Shown: positions 37,910 to 50,913 of the stretch, one piece after another | How the letters are laid out: the number at the start of each line of letters is the position of its first letter | Numbering within the stretch: position 1 is the first letter of the stretch | Assembly (NCBI GenBank): GCA_015847255.1 | Contig: JADLZK010007835.1 | Location: 1-64,000, forward strand | Reading direction: 5' to 3' | Length of the DNA stretch: 64,000 bases | Source of the DNA: Hyparrhenia diplandra | Lineage: Eukaryota > Streptophyta > Magnoliopsida > Poales > Poaceae | Notes under the pieces: generated by a model | Told to the model about the DNA's origin: nothing | The model's input: only the letters and a program-made list of their open reading frames with translations | Databases searched by the model: none | Position numbers and translations under genes: made by a program

Positions 37910-40885
37910 GTTGTAGAATTTAATTTTTCATCTTTATTGCCAGGTAATCCGGGCCACTATTTCTACGCGCGGTTCATGCTAAAAAAAAAAAAAAAAAAAA
38001 ATCTAATTTTCTAATTTTGTTGCCAGATAATCTGGGCCACGACTTCTACTGTTCATGCTAGAAAGAGGCTCTCGCATGGCATCCATGTGTTCTGTTTCCA
38101 GCTCCGGGCTGCAGGGCCAAGACCCAAGCCCAACCAACCATGGTGGCATGAAGAGGCCGGAAGGACGACGAGGATGTCCTGTCCTGTCCTGTCCCCCGGC
38201 CAGCGTTTGCAGTAAAGGTGCGGTGTCCCTCGCTGGTGTCCCTCGAGGATCATCGGCTGCGGCTGGCCTGACGGTGGCCAAGGCTGGCACTGGCACGCAG
38301 TGGCCATGGCGGACTTGCGGTGGCAGGCGATGTGATGTGACCCATCGATGACATGATCACACACGTAGTGCCTTGAGTTTTGTCCCGGCGCGGCGTGGCC
38401 CAGAGAGAGGGGCCGACCGGCCGAGGGATCGGAGGAGAAGCGCCATCCGCCGTGCACGCTGCAGGCTGCACCGGCCGGCCACCGCGCGGCTACGGCCGGC
38501 CCCCTGCTCTTGCTCTTACAGGAGGAGAGACGAGAGAGAGGCAGGACCATTGGATTGATTGACTGACTGACGAGGGCACAGCGCTGGAAATATGCTCGGC
38601 AGTGCGTGCAGCCACGGCGTCAGCGGCCGTGTCGGGTGGGTTTCTGGGTGCACTGCTACTATTGCCCACCAAACTAGAGATTCCCAAGCAAAAGTTCACG
38701 ATGCCATACAAATGATGCATCATTCATTCAGATATTAAGGCCCTGTTTTGATATTGGTTCCACGACCAATTCTACTAACAGAGTTAGTAGCTGTTTTGAT
38801 AAAGAATTTGACGAAATGATTTCTAGTCTAGTGTACATTATCATGAATGGCCAAGACAAATGTCCTGGTAGAAGCTTCCACTTTTTTTCCCGGTTTCACG
38901 TATGATGCACCCCTATTCAAAGACATTTAACTTTCGTCCTTGAAAGACAAAATCTGCTCCAGTGAAACTCGTTACGTTTATCTCCGGATATAATTGGTCC
39001 ATAGCTTTCGAACCCCTTGCCATGTAAACTCCTCACCTCGCAACTCTGAAAGAGTGCAAACCGAGGTCACCGGCCAGCTTGGCATATACCACTAACCCCA
39101 GTCCCGCCCTGAGCCAGAATTACACCGAATCCAAGAGCTGGTATACCAACTAGAGCTACGGGCGGACATCTGTAGCCCCGGACCGATATACCAACCAAAG
39201 CCCAAAGACGATCTATACGGGATCTGGGCGAGTTCTTAACTAGTGTTTTTGACATACGGGACCGGCGAGGGATTTTTTTTTAACAACAGCCTGAAATTCG
39301 CTCCCACGGGGATTCAATGTGGAGTGCCGCTCGAGTGACTTAGCCAACCGGACTAAGCACCCTTTGGCAACTTGACATAAGTAAATATAGATTTATAAGT
39401 TTCTATTATGTACATTTGAAGACCACTATTGATCAAATTTCAAATTGGACTTACAAAGCATCTCAGAGTCTTTCTTAAAATTTTTCTTAAACTCATTTCT
39501 AAAACATCATCTGGAGTCATTTTAATAAAAAAAACATTCTCTTTATCTTTCCCCCTCCAACCGTTTCTCTATCTTTTGTCCACAATTAGAGAGGGCCAGC
39601 CCCTTTTCTTCATCTTTAGTTAGTGATAATTATGGAAAATCAACACTTGGACTATTGGTGCGAGAGTTTTTCACCAAAATCTCTATTCATTTCAATAAGA
39701 AATGATATAAAGAGGCAATTTTAGTTGCTCTAATAAGCTTAATTAGGTCTTGGGCGAAGAGATTCTTCATTGGGCCATCACCCTAAGTCCACCTATGGTT
39801 ATTGAGAATCGTAGGGTCTATTAATATCCTATAGATAGAAATAATAAGGTCTACCTGAGGACTTAGTTTGGTTGTCTATTAGTCCACCCTAATTCATATG
39901 GATTTGGGTGAACTGGAGTGCAACCAAAATGACTCACAAAAAAAAAGTGCAACCAAAATGTCCTTGTAATCGACTTTGGGCCCTATCATTTGAGATGGTT
40001 GTGGCAACTGCAGTTGCACGTCACTGTTGAAGCAGTAGCAGTAGCTGCTACAGCCGCAATCCTAGCCCTTTTGGCCCAACTCTGATTCCAGTTTCTTGTG
40101 GTTCTTATCGCGGAATCGTGCTAAACAGCCATATAAAAATTTGCTTTTTCTAGGAGCCAGATCCGCTGAAATATGTATTTTTCTAGCACATCTTCATAAA
40201 CTTGACACAAATTATTATAAAAAATATTATTGGAGTCGTTTTTGTTAAACATTATTTTGAAAATGGCTTCACCTATACCAGAGAAGCCAGAGCTAGCTAG
40301 TCCTTTTCAGAAGGAGCTGGAGCTCTGCCAAACTAGCTCTAATTGGTGTTCAGAAATCATTAGTTTTATTTGCTTATACATGTCTGTCTATTATATCTTA
40401 CATAGGCTATATTTTACTTCTAGGATGCTTATGCTTGCTTGCTTAACATGCTAATGTAGCAAGGGGCATATATGTTACAAGAAAAGTAGAAAACAGCAGC
40501 ATGCTTATGCTCTCTGATTCGTGGCACAAAATTACAGCACAATATCTCAAGAGGCAGGAAATCTTTGTAGAATTACAAATGAATAAAGCCTGTTCTGTTC
40601 TTTACAAAAAAAGTACTGCTGTAATAACATTTCAAGCAACAGTTACTACTTCCAAAAGAAGAACATCTGGGAAAAAAACTGAATCATTCAGAGCTACAAG
40701 ATTCTACTCAACACTTTTCAGAATCGAGCCCGTTTCATGCCTTGGCACTCGACCTCTAGATGCCTAGATCACAAGCAAGGAAGATAGGCAGACTCACCTA
40801 GCTGCATGCATTACACAGGAAAACAAACATAGCTGTGTTATGAGGGCAAGCAATGGCCGCTTCAGTTGTGAATTCTGAGAGAGTC
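37910..40885. other. Intergenic region between the LINE and the Ca2+-ATPase gene
   Basis: A run of about 20 A lies at 37981-38001. A GC-rich patch (38040-38660) contains overlapping ORFs on both strands that match nothing I know. 39273-39366 is a SINE-like copy. 39370-40140 has degenerate MITE-like text without a clear end pair. The last ~100 bases should hold the 3' UTR of the minus-strand Ca2+-ATPase gene. Confidence 0.35.
39273..39366 (-). mobile_element. tRNA-related SINE-like element, minus strand
   Basis: On the minus strand the segment reads GTCCGGTTGGCTAAGTCACT (A-box-like), then TTGAATCCCCGTGGGAGCGA (B-box-like), and ends in a run of about nine A. This layout fits a tRNA-derived SINE. 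No target duplication was located. Confidence 0.45.
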
Positions 40886-43800
40886 CTACTCCACCGGAAC
40901 CATCTTCACCGCCACGGCGATAGGCATGCCTATGAATCCGATGGCGATGCAGGACATCCACTGCGTGAAGCTGAGAGGGGTCGTGTTGGCGAAGCTGCCG
41001 AGGCACTGTATGATTATGAACTGGAAGACGACGGTGCTGCCGAGGACCATGGCGAACACGTTGTTGTCTAGAATGCCTTGGAACACATTTATCCTCTCCA
41101 TCTCTCTTGAGCTCACCTCATTGAAAACCTGCATGGTCGACAAGGAATTCAATGCATCTTCACATGATAAAATCTAGTAAAAATTTGTTTACGGTACGTT
41201 GTTTGTTCAGTATTAACAAACATTTGAAATTTCCATAAGTACAAGAAGAACCTCCACATTACCTGGCAGAATACAAAGCAGTTGAAGATGATTGTGTTCA
41301 GGACTAGATCTGAGTTGGCGCCCTCGATCCCGAAGAGCCATTTCCCTTGAGACTGCAGATACCAAATCACAACGAACTGGTAGAATGACTGTCCCATGAT
41401 GTTCCTCCACATGGTGTTGCTGATGAAGTTTCCTTTCCTTCCAACAGGAGTTCTCTTCATGAGCTCATCGTTTGGAGGTTCTGTGGCCAGTGCCAGTGCT
41501 CCGAGTGTGTCCATGATCATGTTGACCCAGAGCAACTGCACAGCAGTCAGGGGAGCACTCCCTGAATTGACAAGCAGCGATAACGAGTTAAGAAAGAAGG
41601 TATCTAAAAAGTTTAAGATCTGTTACATCAGTATAAAAAGAATGGTCAAATTTGGATCCTATGTAGTACTCAGTTTCAAATTATATCACTTCTTTTGTTG
41701 TGGTTCGCTTTATTAACAAATTATATCAAATTTGGATCCTATTTAGTACTCAGTTTCAGATTGTTATCACATCAGACGAATGCACCGAAGCCAGATTTTA
41801 CCTATCAAGCAAGCTGAAGAGAAGTTGACAACGAGAGCAACGACATTGACTGTCAGCTGAAACTGCACGAACTTCTGAATGTTGATGTACACTGATCGAC
41901 CCCATTTGGCAACAGTAACTATGGTGGAGAAGTTGTCATCGAGAATAATAACATCGGCACTCTCTTTTGCCACCTTCAGACATTAAATAGGAAATGATGA
42001 ATGAGCTCATTCAACGAATTTGCTAGCTAGATATTACATTGATGCCAAATAACAGCTGATGTGAGGAGAAAACATGCTGAACAAATATGACTACCAATTA
42101 GTACATTGCAAGTTTGATGTGCACTTACTACTGAATACTGATCATAGTCATGTAGAAAGAAGTAATTCTAGAATCTAATGTTTTTAGGAAAATCAAGTAC
42201 CTCAGTGCCAGCAATTCCCATTGCAAGACCAATATCGGCTTCATGTAGCGCAGGTGCATCATTTGTGCCATCACCGGTCACCGCAACAACTTCATCAAAT
42301 GTAGTTCGTAGATGCTTCACCAAGGTGTGTGCTTGTCAAGCGGCGAAGATCTTGCCATCACCTGAATCTCATCGTGAAACCAGACAAATGAGCTCCAGAA
42401 TGGAAGGTAATAAGTAGTTTATCTATCATTGTCAACCTCCAAGAAAAAAACCCACCTGTATTTTTGGTATCAGTGTTTGCAGTTCTTCTTCACTCTTCAC
42501 TCTGAAGTCGGGGCCTTCAATGGCGATGCCACCTTCAGTCAGAATGCCGCATTCCCTTGCAATCGCCTTGGCCGTGTTGATGTTGTCACCAGTAACCATC
42601 CTGACCATGATGCCTGCCGACCTGCAGATCGCCACCGACTCCTTCACGCCGGGACGGACGGGGTCCTTGATCCCCACGACGCCGATGCACGTGTACCCGT
42701 CCATCGGAATCTGGTCGTTCGCCGTGAACCCGTCGCCCACGTCGACGTAGGCGAGGCACAGCGTCCGGAGCGCCTCGTTGGCGAAGCTGTCGATGGTGGC
42801 CCTGAGATGGTCCGCGGTGGCGCCGTCGAGGGCGACGACGTTGCCGTGCTCGTCCAGGTACCTGGTGCAGGACGCCAGGATGATCTCCGACGCGCCCTTG
42901 CAGTGCGCCCGCAGCGCGCCGCCGGGGAGCTGGATGACCACCCCCATCCTCTTCTTGGCCGAGTTGAAGGGCTCCACCTTGAGGAGCGTGCTCGCCTTGC
43001 GCACCGCCGAGAAGTCGCCGCCGAGGGCGAGGCCGAAATCGAGGATGGCGGCCTCGGTCGGCGTGCCCAGGATCTCGCGCTTGCCGTCCTGGTTGAGCAC
43101 GACGTCGCCGCCGGTGTTGTTGAAGATGGACTGCAGGAGCATCGCGACGACGGACGCCGGCAGTTCGGAGGGAAGCGTCCTGGTCTCCGATGGGCTGCTC
43201 ACGTCCTTGATCTTGCCGCAGATGCAGGCCTTGACGACGGTCATGCGGTTGGTGGTGAGCGTGCCGGTCTTGTCGCTGCAGATGGTGGTGGCGGAGCCCA
43301 TGGTCTCGCAGGCGGCGAGGTGCCGGACGAGCGCCTTGTCGTTCATCATCTTCTTCATGGCGAAGGCGAGGCTGAGCGTCACGGCGAGCGGCAGGCCCTC
43401 GGGGACGGCCACGACCACGATGGTGACCGCGATGGCGAAGAACTCGAGCAGCTCCAGCGCGTCGTCGCCGCTCCAGCTGAAGTAGGAGCCGTCGGAGAGC
43501 TTGCGCCAGAAGAGGCCCTGGGTGAGCACCGCGAACGTGACGACGGCGAAGGCGAGGCCGATCTTGCCGATGATGGTGGCGACGCCGTTGAGCTTGACCT
43601 GCAGCGGCGTCTCGTCGTCGCCGCCCTCGCTGAGCGTGGCCATGAGCTTGCCCCACTGCGTCCGCATGCCGACGGTGGTGACGAGCATCTTGCACGCGCC
43701 GTCCTGCACCTTGGTCCCCGACAGCAGGGAAGGGGTTCTCGGCGCTCACTGCGACGGGCTCGCTCTCGCCGGTGAGGCTGGACTCGTTGATGAGCAGCGA

Positions 43801-44643
43801 GAAGCCGGACACGAAGAGCCCGTCGGCGGGCACCTGGTCGCCGATGGAGAGGTGGACGATGTCGCCGGCGAGGAGGTCGTAGATGGAGATCTTCTGGCGG
43901 TAGCCGCTGCGCGTGACCTGCACGGTGATCTTCTTCTTCTCCTTGTCGAGGTCCTTGAACTGCAGCGACTGGCGGTAGTCGCTGGTGGCGGTGACGAAGA
44001 CGACGAGCAGGATGCTGGCGACGATGCCGAGCCCGTCGTGCGCGCCGTGGGGCCACCCCTCGGTGGCGATCCCGACGAGGAGGGAGACGAGCGCGCAGGC
44101 GGCGAGGATCATGAGCGTCATGTCCTGGAGCGCCTCCCACACGAAGACCCAGAAGCTCTTTGGCTCCGCCTCGGCGAAGCGGTTGACGCCGAAGAGCTCC
44201 ATCCGCGCCGCCATGAGCTTGTCGTTATCGGCGGCGAGGCCGTCGGACGCCGAGGTGGACAGCCTGGACACGAGGCCGTCGACGCCGCCGTGGGACTTGA
44301 GCTTCTTCACGTCGTGGCTCTCGACGATGGAGCTGAGCTCCTCGGCGCAGATGCCGTAGCCCGCCGCCTTGACGTCGGCGGGGACGGCGTAGTCGCCCTG
44401 CGGGGGCAGGCCGTGGATGAACTGCAGCGCGGCCTTGGAGACGAGCACGGCGACGCGGAGCTTCTCCTGGTTGGACCGCTTCATGGCGGCGGCCTCGGAG
44501 CGCTTGCCCAGGTTGGCGGTGAAGCGGAACCGCCTGGTGGGGTTCTTGACGACGCCGACGACGCTCCGCCATCGCCCCAGCGCCTCCTCCGACGAGTGCT
44601 TCGCCTTGACGCCCCCGAAGTTCTCGTTCAGGTAGCTCTCCAT
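40886..44643 (-). CDS. ACA: Autoinhibited plasma-membrane-type Ca2+-ATPase (P-type IIB), two small indels
   Basis: Exons (minus strand): 44643-42456, 42361-42201, 41973-41802, 41561-41263, 41128-40886, all GT-AG. Allowing for two indels the length is 1019 residues, the family's usual size. This pump exports cytosolic Ca2+ using ATP and is released from autoinhibition by calmodulin. Visible are the N-terminal calmodulin-binding segment (about 24-46, RRFRFTANL), TGES (about 293), PEGLPLAV in membrane helix 4, the phosphorylation site DKTGTLT (about 457), TGDNINTAKAIA (about 684), TGDGTNDAP (about 752) and the C-terminal membrane block. Lesions: an extra G at 43727-43729 after residue ~304, and an extra two bases in GTGTGTG at 42325-42331. 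Everything else is conserved, so I lean to consensus error or a very young lesion rather than an old pseudogene. Long antisense ORFs here are composition shadows. Confidence 0.9.
41646..41765 (-). repeat. 80-bp-period duplication in a Ca2+-ATPase intron
   Basis: TCAAATTTGGATCCTAT occurs at 41646 and 41726, both followed by TAGTACTCAGTTTCA. It lies in the intron between exons 3 and 4, so the protein is unaffected. Confidence 0.7.
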
Positions 44644-45115
44644 CTTGTCCAGTCCCTCGCTCGCTCACACTATCACACCCAGCTGAGTCCCCTGACCCTC
44701 GATGATCGCTCGATCTCTTCAGCCCAGCTGCAGCATCCTTGGCGAGCTGCTCGATCACGATGCTATGGCAATGGCGATGGCGGTCTGGCGCCGATGGAGG
44801 GAGAGGAGAGGAGAGGACGAGGCGTGGTGGTTTGTTGGGGATCCGAACAAGACGGGCACGGCAGGAGAGTGATGGAGGGAAGCCCGTCGACGGAGCGACT
44901 GCCACCTCCTCCTCCACTCTCGGAAATCTGCCGGAATTTGTGGCCGGCCACTACTCAAAACCACCGGAGATGCATGCAGCAGTCTACAGGTGTGTAAATT
45001 GTCACGGCAAAACAAGCCAAACATGTGTATGTTTCCATGCCAAGAAACTAACAATCCTGGACGCATGCATGCCTGAATCCTCTCCTCTCCAGCTAGCTCT
45101 CCTTCGTTCACGCAC

Positions 45116-45584
45116 TCACGTCCTGCTTGATGACTCGCCGTCACTACTACACTCATCGTCGTCGTCGTCCGAGTGGCTTCGTCTCGCCGGGATGATGAAG
45201 ACGTCGGACTCGTCGGGGGACCTGAAGCTGACCCTCCGGGAGTGGGACGACGCCCGGCTGACGAAGGACATGGACACGCTCTCGTTGACGACGCCCGGCG
45301 GGGGAGTAGCCGCCGCTCCTGCTGGCGTCTGCTTCCTCCTCCTCGTCGGAGAACAAGTCGCCGAGGTTCACCGGGCACACCTTCGGGGAGCTGCGCCGCG
45401 ACGGCGTCGCAGCAGCCTCCGTCTCCCAGCTCGGCGGCGGGTACAGCATCTCCGCCAGGGTGCGGTGCCTCCCCTGCGCTCCGGCCGCCGCCGGCTGCCT
45501 TGGGTCCTGCTGCAGGCAGCTCGGCACCATCCTGTCCAAGATCATCTTGAGATGGCAAGAGTAACAGCACTGTAAAAGGCACAT
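45116..45584 (-). CDS. Small acidic protein of unknown function, one frame lesion
   Basis: Reading from ATG at 45584 (MCLLQCCYSC) or the in-frame ATG at 45545 (MILDRMVPSCLQQ), the protein is GC-rich in codon use. It has a conserved-looking LAEMLYPPPSWETE segment, an acidic LFSDEEEEAD patch, a Ser/Arg stretch (SFVSRASSHSRRVSFRSPDE) and an acidic tail ending GESSSRT at TGA 45116-45118. One extra G in the run 45300-45304 breaks the frame. It looks like a real, short, plant-specific nuclear or cytosolic protein; I cannot name the family. It lies about 470 bases upstream of the Ca2+-ATPase start on the same strand and may share flanking regulatory DNA. Confidence 0.55.
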
Positions 45585-46074
45585 TTTTCTTCTCTTATTA
45601 TTATTACGGCCTGGAGCCTGGATCGAGGTGATGATCTGGGTTGGTGGTGACATGTATATATGGATGTGGCCAAGAGAGCATGCAAGTCCATATGGATGGA
45701 TCATCGGATCAGCCTTGGAAACTAAGATGATTTGTTTGTGCTGTATATAAATTTTGTTACGGCATAACATTGGACAGGCCGTGGTGATTACAGCAAGGGT
45801 CAAAAAGGGACAAACATGTTGCATAGTTTGGAGGACTTGGGAACTAGGCTTGTGTTGTTGTTGTCCTGGGAATTACAGCATGTTCCACATCAGCAGCAGG
45901 GCCTTCAATCCCTTAGTCCTTATCGCCATATGAGAGCTCGTAGAAGGTGATGACCACAGCATGGGTGTACTGCCAGTCATGTAGTAATAGATAATAGGAC
46001 AAAACATACAATGTAATTATGGAGATTTTGATGTTAAAAAAGCTATCTGATTCTTTACACAGATTGGGATATAC
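45585..46074. other. Upstream flank of the small acidic gene
   Basis: AT-rich sequence with no recognised feature; it probably includes the promoter of the minus-strand gene at 45116-45584. Confidence 0.3.
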
Positions 46075-46469
46075 CCACTGACATCAAGGACAAGGAAGAT
46101 TAGGAGGAAATTAAACTTGGAAGAGACATGTCTTCATTAATCAACCATCTTCTTGTTTACACCGCCATTTTGCACACGCATCTTGATTTTTGTGATGGCA
46201 ACTGACAAGCGTTCTTGTTGTTTATACATCTCTTGCTTTGGCATAATACTCTTGGAGCGTGAGACACGCCATGATAACTTGCCACAAGGTAAGTTAGTAG
46301 GGGCGAATACCTTGGCGGCCGGAGTGGACTATAGACCAATATAAGCCTTATGCATAGTGTCACTGAAATAATGGAGAAACCCTTATCCAGTCCTTTGGCA
46401 CTCGATCTAGTTACCAAATCTAGTGCCTAACAACCGGAGTGCATTCATCAAAGGGCAAGCGCCAGGTGT

Positions 46470-47420
46470 TAGACGTGCTCGTTCCCTATAGATGCCGGTG
46501 CAGGGGACGCACCCCGGGCGACGGCCGCTGATCGCTGCCGCTTCATTTTCGCACATTTGTTTCCTTATTAGCATACCACCCTAAGCTCCACCGTTTAGCC
46601 GGTGCCTTGTGTCAGTGTTCCACCTATTTGCCCTCCCTGACCAGCGACGGGCAAGCCACCATGGAAGGGGTCTCCACTGTGTCGTCACAGATCGCCTCGA
46701 ACCCCGGCGGCCGCTCTGGAGTGTCCACGACGCCCCGGACATCTGTCGCCCCGCGAACTCCGTTGGCGGTGTTAGACGAAGCGACGACCGGTCGAGTGCA
46801 GCAGGTTGCAGCTCGGCGTCCAGCAGCGTACCGTGTAGCGGCGGTGGGGTCTCGAGCACGGAGCCCGAGGCAAGGTCCCGCCCTTTCGGCGTCGCTGTCG
46901 GCCGTTGGGGTGGGGGTTTGGGCCTTGAATCCGTACCGTTCGGGGGGGTGAGTTGCAGCGTGGCGAGGGGGCGCTGGGGCGATACCGGAGACCGTGTTGT
47001 CAACCCGGCTTGTGGGGCGTCGAGGTGGAGTGGTGGCGCGTCAGCCAAGGCAGGCCTCCGACTGCCGCCGACGGTCGGACTCCTTGAGAGGAATCCGCGG
47101 GGGCGGGCTCGGTGCGCATTCACCGAGGCCGCGGCCGCGTGCCGCGGCAGCCCCGCCCGACTCCTCCGGGCTCCAGCGACCGTCCGGTCCTTGCCGGTCG
47201 GGGCGGCATCCGCTGATCGCCCGGCAAGGCCGTCCCTGCGTTTCCGCGGCCTCAATCCCAGGCAAGGCCCTGGGCCTCGGCGCCGGTCTGGGCCAGATCG
47301 CTTGATCCAGCACTGAGCGGCTTGTCGCCAGCCCACATCTTTTGACCCAAGCGAGTTGCCCCTCAAGTGCGGAGGCCCAAACCAGGCCATCCCAGCCTGC
47401 AACTTTTGACTTAAGCTAAT
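46470..47420. other. GC-rich segment unique to duplication unit 1
   Basis: This block replaces the LINE-plus-TRIM sequence found at the equivalent place in unit 2 (about 54960-56440). Just before it, 46385-46470 is the start of the same LINE remnant (AACAACCGGAGTGCATTC). ORFs on both strands are Arg/Pro/Gly-rich and unrecognised. I infer an insertion or replacement after the duplication; no target duplication or terminal repeat could be seen. Confidence 0.4.
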
Positions 47421-48112
47421 GTTTTCAATTAAATACATATTAAAACCCCAAACATGTGCAATGCAAAGGATAAACAACATATATAGTAATCGGTAAATTA
47501 TCAACTGGATCGAGATTAGAGAGCAAGGATAATCAATTTTGATTAGTTATATGTGCTAAATTTGTCTATGAACTGTAAAATACTTATATAACATAAAAGA
47601 CTATATCTTATTCGACGACAGGTTGGTGGGCTAGCTAGTTATTGCAAAATATACTACGTGAAAAGAGTCAAGAAATGCACAACCAGAATTGTACTCTAGA
47701 AGCGTACATATAGATTATATATACTAGCTATACCGTCGTGAAAAGAGTCAAGAAATGCACAGTAAACAAAACTTAAAAGAAATTCTCGGGCCGGCAGGGA
47801 AGCAATTGATGGGGACGGTCTAATTGCCTCCATTCTCATTCAGAAGAAACAGCGTTGATAAGCACAACAAACTGGAGTACAATTCTGGTTGCATTAGTGA
47901 CGCATAACACGTTGACAGTAAGAGTTGTAGCATGAATTTAAATTACAATGGTATTCTGCCTGTATTACGAGTTACAACTTACAATATGCATAGGACAGAG
48001 GAAGTGCAACCTCTCAAGTATTCAAATAACAGTGACCATAGGATAGCCAATACAGATATAGTTTGGAAAAGTTGACTGCAGATGCTTCAAAACATACTTC
48101 AAAGGACAAAAG

Positions 48113-48139
48113 AAAAAAAAAAAAAAAAAAAAAAAAAAA
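48113..48139 (+). repeat. A27 homopolymer downstream of WAK-like copy 1
   Basis: An uninterrupted run of 27 A just past the kinase stop on the minus strand. The equivalent position in unit 2 (about 57160) has no such run. Confidence 0.9.
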
Positions 48140-48168
48140 CAGTTTTTAAGTTGGATGGGAGCAGATGA

Positions 48169-50913
48169 TCAACGAGGAAAGCTCATCGACGACCAAAACT
48201 CCTGTTCCATGCTATACGGCCTGCTCAAGTTGTAATCACCAGCATTGGAATCACGGCCTTGGACTGATCGACCGTTCAGCCCATTATTGTCTGCCGAACT
48301 CTGCAACGCTTGTAGTCTCATCTCAACATGCCTCATTGTGGGCCTGTCCTCGCCCTTAGAGTTCAAACACATCATGGCAATGGCTGCCACTTCCCTGGTT
48401 TTCTTCTTCTTCTGCCTCCTCAGTGAATTGAGGGTCTAGAATTTCCCAGAGCTTGTCCTCACTCACCGATGAAGAAAATTGCGAAACTAGATTGAAGCCT
48501 TCAGGTGTGACGTAAGATGATGGTTTCCGACGAGTCAACAGCTCCACAAGTATCACACCGAAGCTGTACACATCACTTTTTTCAGTGAGCCTGCTTGTTC
48601 GGTAGTACTCTGGATCCAAATATCCAAAAGTTCCTTGAATGGTTGTTGTGACAGAAGTTTGATAAATTGGGATACCTCGAGAAGCTCCAAAGTCGGACAC
48701 TTTTGCTGTTAACCGATCATCTAGCAGTATGTTGGTTGTCTTTATGTCTCTATGGATTACCGACATGGAGGCAGAAGAATGCAGATAGGCGAGAGATCTT
48801 GCAATTTCAAGGGCTATCCTCTTTGCGCTCCTTCCATGGCAATGATTGTGGAGTACTAACATGAAGATGTTCGTGAAGTGTCCCATTTGAAATGAATTCA
48901 TAGACTAGCAACGGAACTTCTGTCTCAAGGCAACATCCAAAAGGTTCACTACATTCCTGTGATTTACTTGAGAAAGTATGGCAACCTCATTGATAAAATC
49001 ATCGATTTCTCTCTTGATTGCATGTCTTGACCTTTTTATAGCAACGACTCTTTGGTCAGACAAAATACCTTTGTACACAGTTCCATGGCCTCCGCGCCGA
49101 GTTTTCGAGCTTCATCAAAACTGTTTGTGGCCCGTTCAAGCTCTTCTAAGCTAAAGATCATCCTTTCAGCAATATCCCTGTCTACCAGTTGCTGCAGTAA
49201 AAGGCCTCTGTTTTGCTTGAAGAAAAATTCTTTCATTATTTTAGCTTTTCGAGCCTTGGCCTTTCTCCTTATGACAACAATGGCAAGAATAATCAGCAGA
49301 ATGACAATACCACTTCCAAGTCCAATTCCAATGATCAATCCTGATAATATATGAAAAATGAAATTCTGATTATTTACTTCGACAAACCTTTTCTTTTAGT
49401 AGGAGATCTACCCATCATTATATTAAGAAAAATAAGAAAGGGAAGAACAACAAAACATGTTCGAGATGATATTAACACCAAAAGCGTTTGAATGTAAACT
49501 AAACACGATCCTAGGGAATACCTACCTTGGCCGGTGCCTCCTTCCCCTACGTTGGTAAAAAAATCAACCAACGTAGGAGGAACTAGGTGGCTTTTAATTA
49601 AGAAGAAATAGGCACCCAAATTTTTCTCAATGAGAACTTGAGCTTGGGTGATATGGGTGTACATCCACCCTCTCAAAAAAAACCAAGCTAGGCATAACTC
49701 CTAAGAATATATAAATAACAGAGATCATAGTATTGAATGATTTTTTTTTTTCTTGTTAGTTGTTACCTGAAATTTTCAATTTGCTTGGACTACACCCATC
49801 TTTTGCTCTGGCGTCGCCGGAGGTGCCAGATGGGCAGATACAATGATATGATCCTATTGTATTTCTGCATTGCCCAAAGCATGGGTATAAATCTGGCTGT
49901 GTACACTCATCAACATCTATTACAAGTTCAACCATGAATAAATAAGTAATTAGTAATTAGTGGAAAGTAATCACAGGGTAGACGTTGGACTGGAACTGGA
50001 AGATGCATACCTTGGCACCCATTAGGCATGTAGGGGTTCCCATTATAGCCTTGTTCACACATGCATTTATACCCTCGTGGAGGTTCATCATAGCAGTCAC
50101 TCTTGTCGCTGCGGCAACCATAGTCACCGGACTTCTGAGCTTCCGCACAAGATGAGTTACCAAACATCCAGTAAACCACAGTGTTTACTTCTGGCACTTG
50201 TGGGACAGATTCTGGTGAGGCCACATACTTCTGCAACGGCATGGCATCTTCAGTCCTCTTCCAGTATTCCCCTTTCTCCACAATATATGTGGCGTTGAAC
50301 AGATCCCTTGGGCCAGACATGGTTGAGTTTGCTGCTTCATCGAGGGGAACAAGCTTGATCGCGTAGCTATTGCTGTCTTCTGAAACCTCCGTATAACAAC
50401 AACCAGTACCAGTGCATGTGCCATCGACGGACACATTGAGATAACCAGTCTTGCACTTGGAATCACAGGTGCTGGCGTTGACTTCTGCTCAGGTAGACTG
50501 ACCGAAAACCTGAAACCACACCCCAAGGCAACAAACACATTTTGGTCTGATGATACACGATAGAGCCTGTCATCCAATAAGCTGAGATTCCAGTTCTCAT
50601 CATAGCTGCTACGCCCTAATAACGGATTGAAATGGGTGTCAAGGTACACAACTCTATGAGAACGCCACTTTATTTTGACAACTCGATATCCAGCGCTGTT
50701 CATGTACAGCACGGGAGGATCTTCTTTGCACGCGAGTTTGAACCCCTCATGGAAGTAGCATCGCTCATCGCCGATGCCGAAGGGGTAAGGTATGCTTATG
50801 TTGTGGCATTTGGAAGTGCACCCAGGAATTGCCCCCGTGTCTTGTGAATATAGTGTAGGTATTATTGCTAGAAACTGCAACAAGCGCAGAGCGGCTATGG
50901 CAAGTGTGTGCAT
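48169..50913 (-). pseudogene. WAK-like receptor kinase, copy 1, frame-disrupted
   Basis: Three exons: 50913-50011, 49916-49767, 49340-48169. Exon 1 encodes a signal peptide (MHTLAIAALRLLQF) and a Cys-rich galacturonan-binding domain (ISIPYPFGIGDERCYFHEGF). Exon 2 encodes a calcium-binding EGF module (starts DVDECTQPD). Exon 3 encodes a membrane segment (GSGIVILLIILAIVVI) and a Ser/Thr kinase with HRDIKTTNILLDD, DFGASR and GYLDPEYY, ending at MSFPR. WAK-like proteins sit in the plasma membrane, bind pectin and signal in growth and defence. Five single-base lesions: near 50490, in the glycine loop at 49093-49098, in A4 at 48939-48942, in T3 at 48822-48824 and in T4 at 48399-48402. All are length changes of short runs or repeats; no substitution nonsense codon was seen, so it could be a live gene with consensus errors. 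Confidence 0.8.

Noticed and set aside
38053..38550. 165-codon minus-strand ORF in a GC-rich patch
   Set aside because: No motif, an overlapping plus-strand ORF of similar quality, and no splice context.
42429..43775. Long plus-strand ORF opposite the Ca2+-ATPase exon (and similar ones at 43501-44997)
   Set aside because: They are antisense shadows of a GC-rich exon whose minus-strand frame encodes every P-type ATPase motif; their own sequence is low-complexity.
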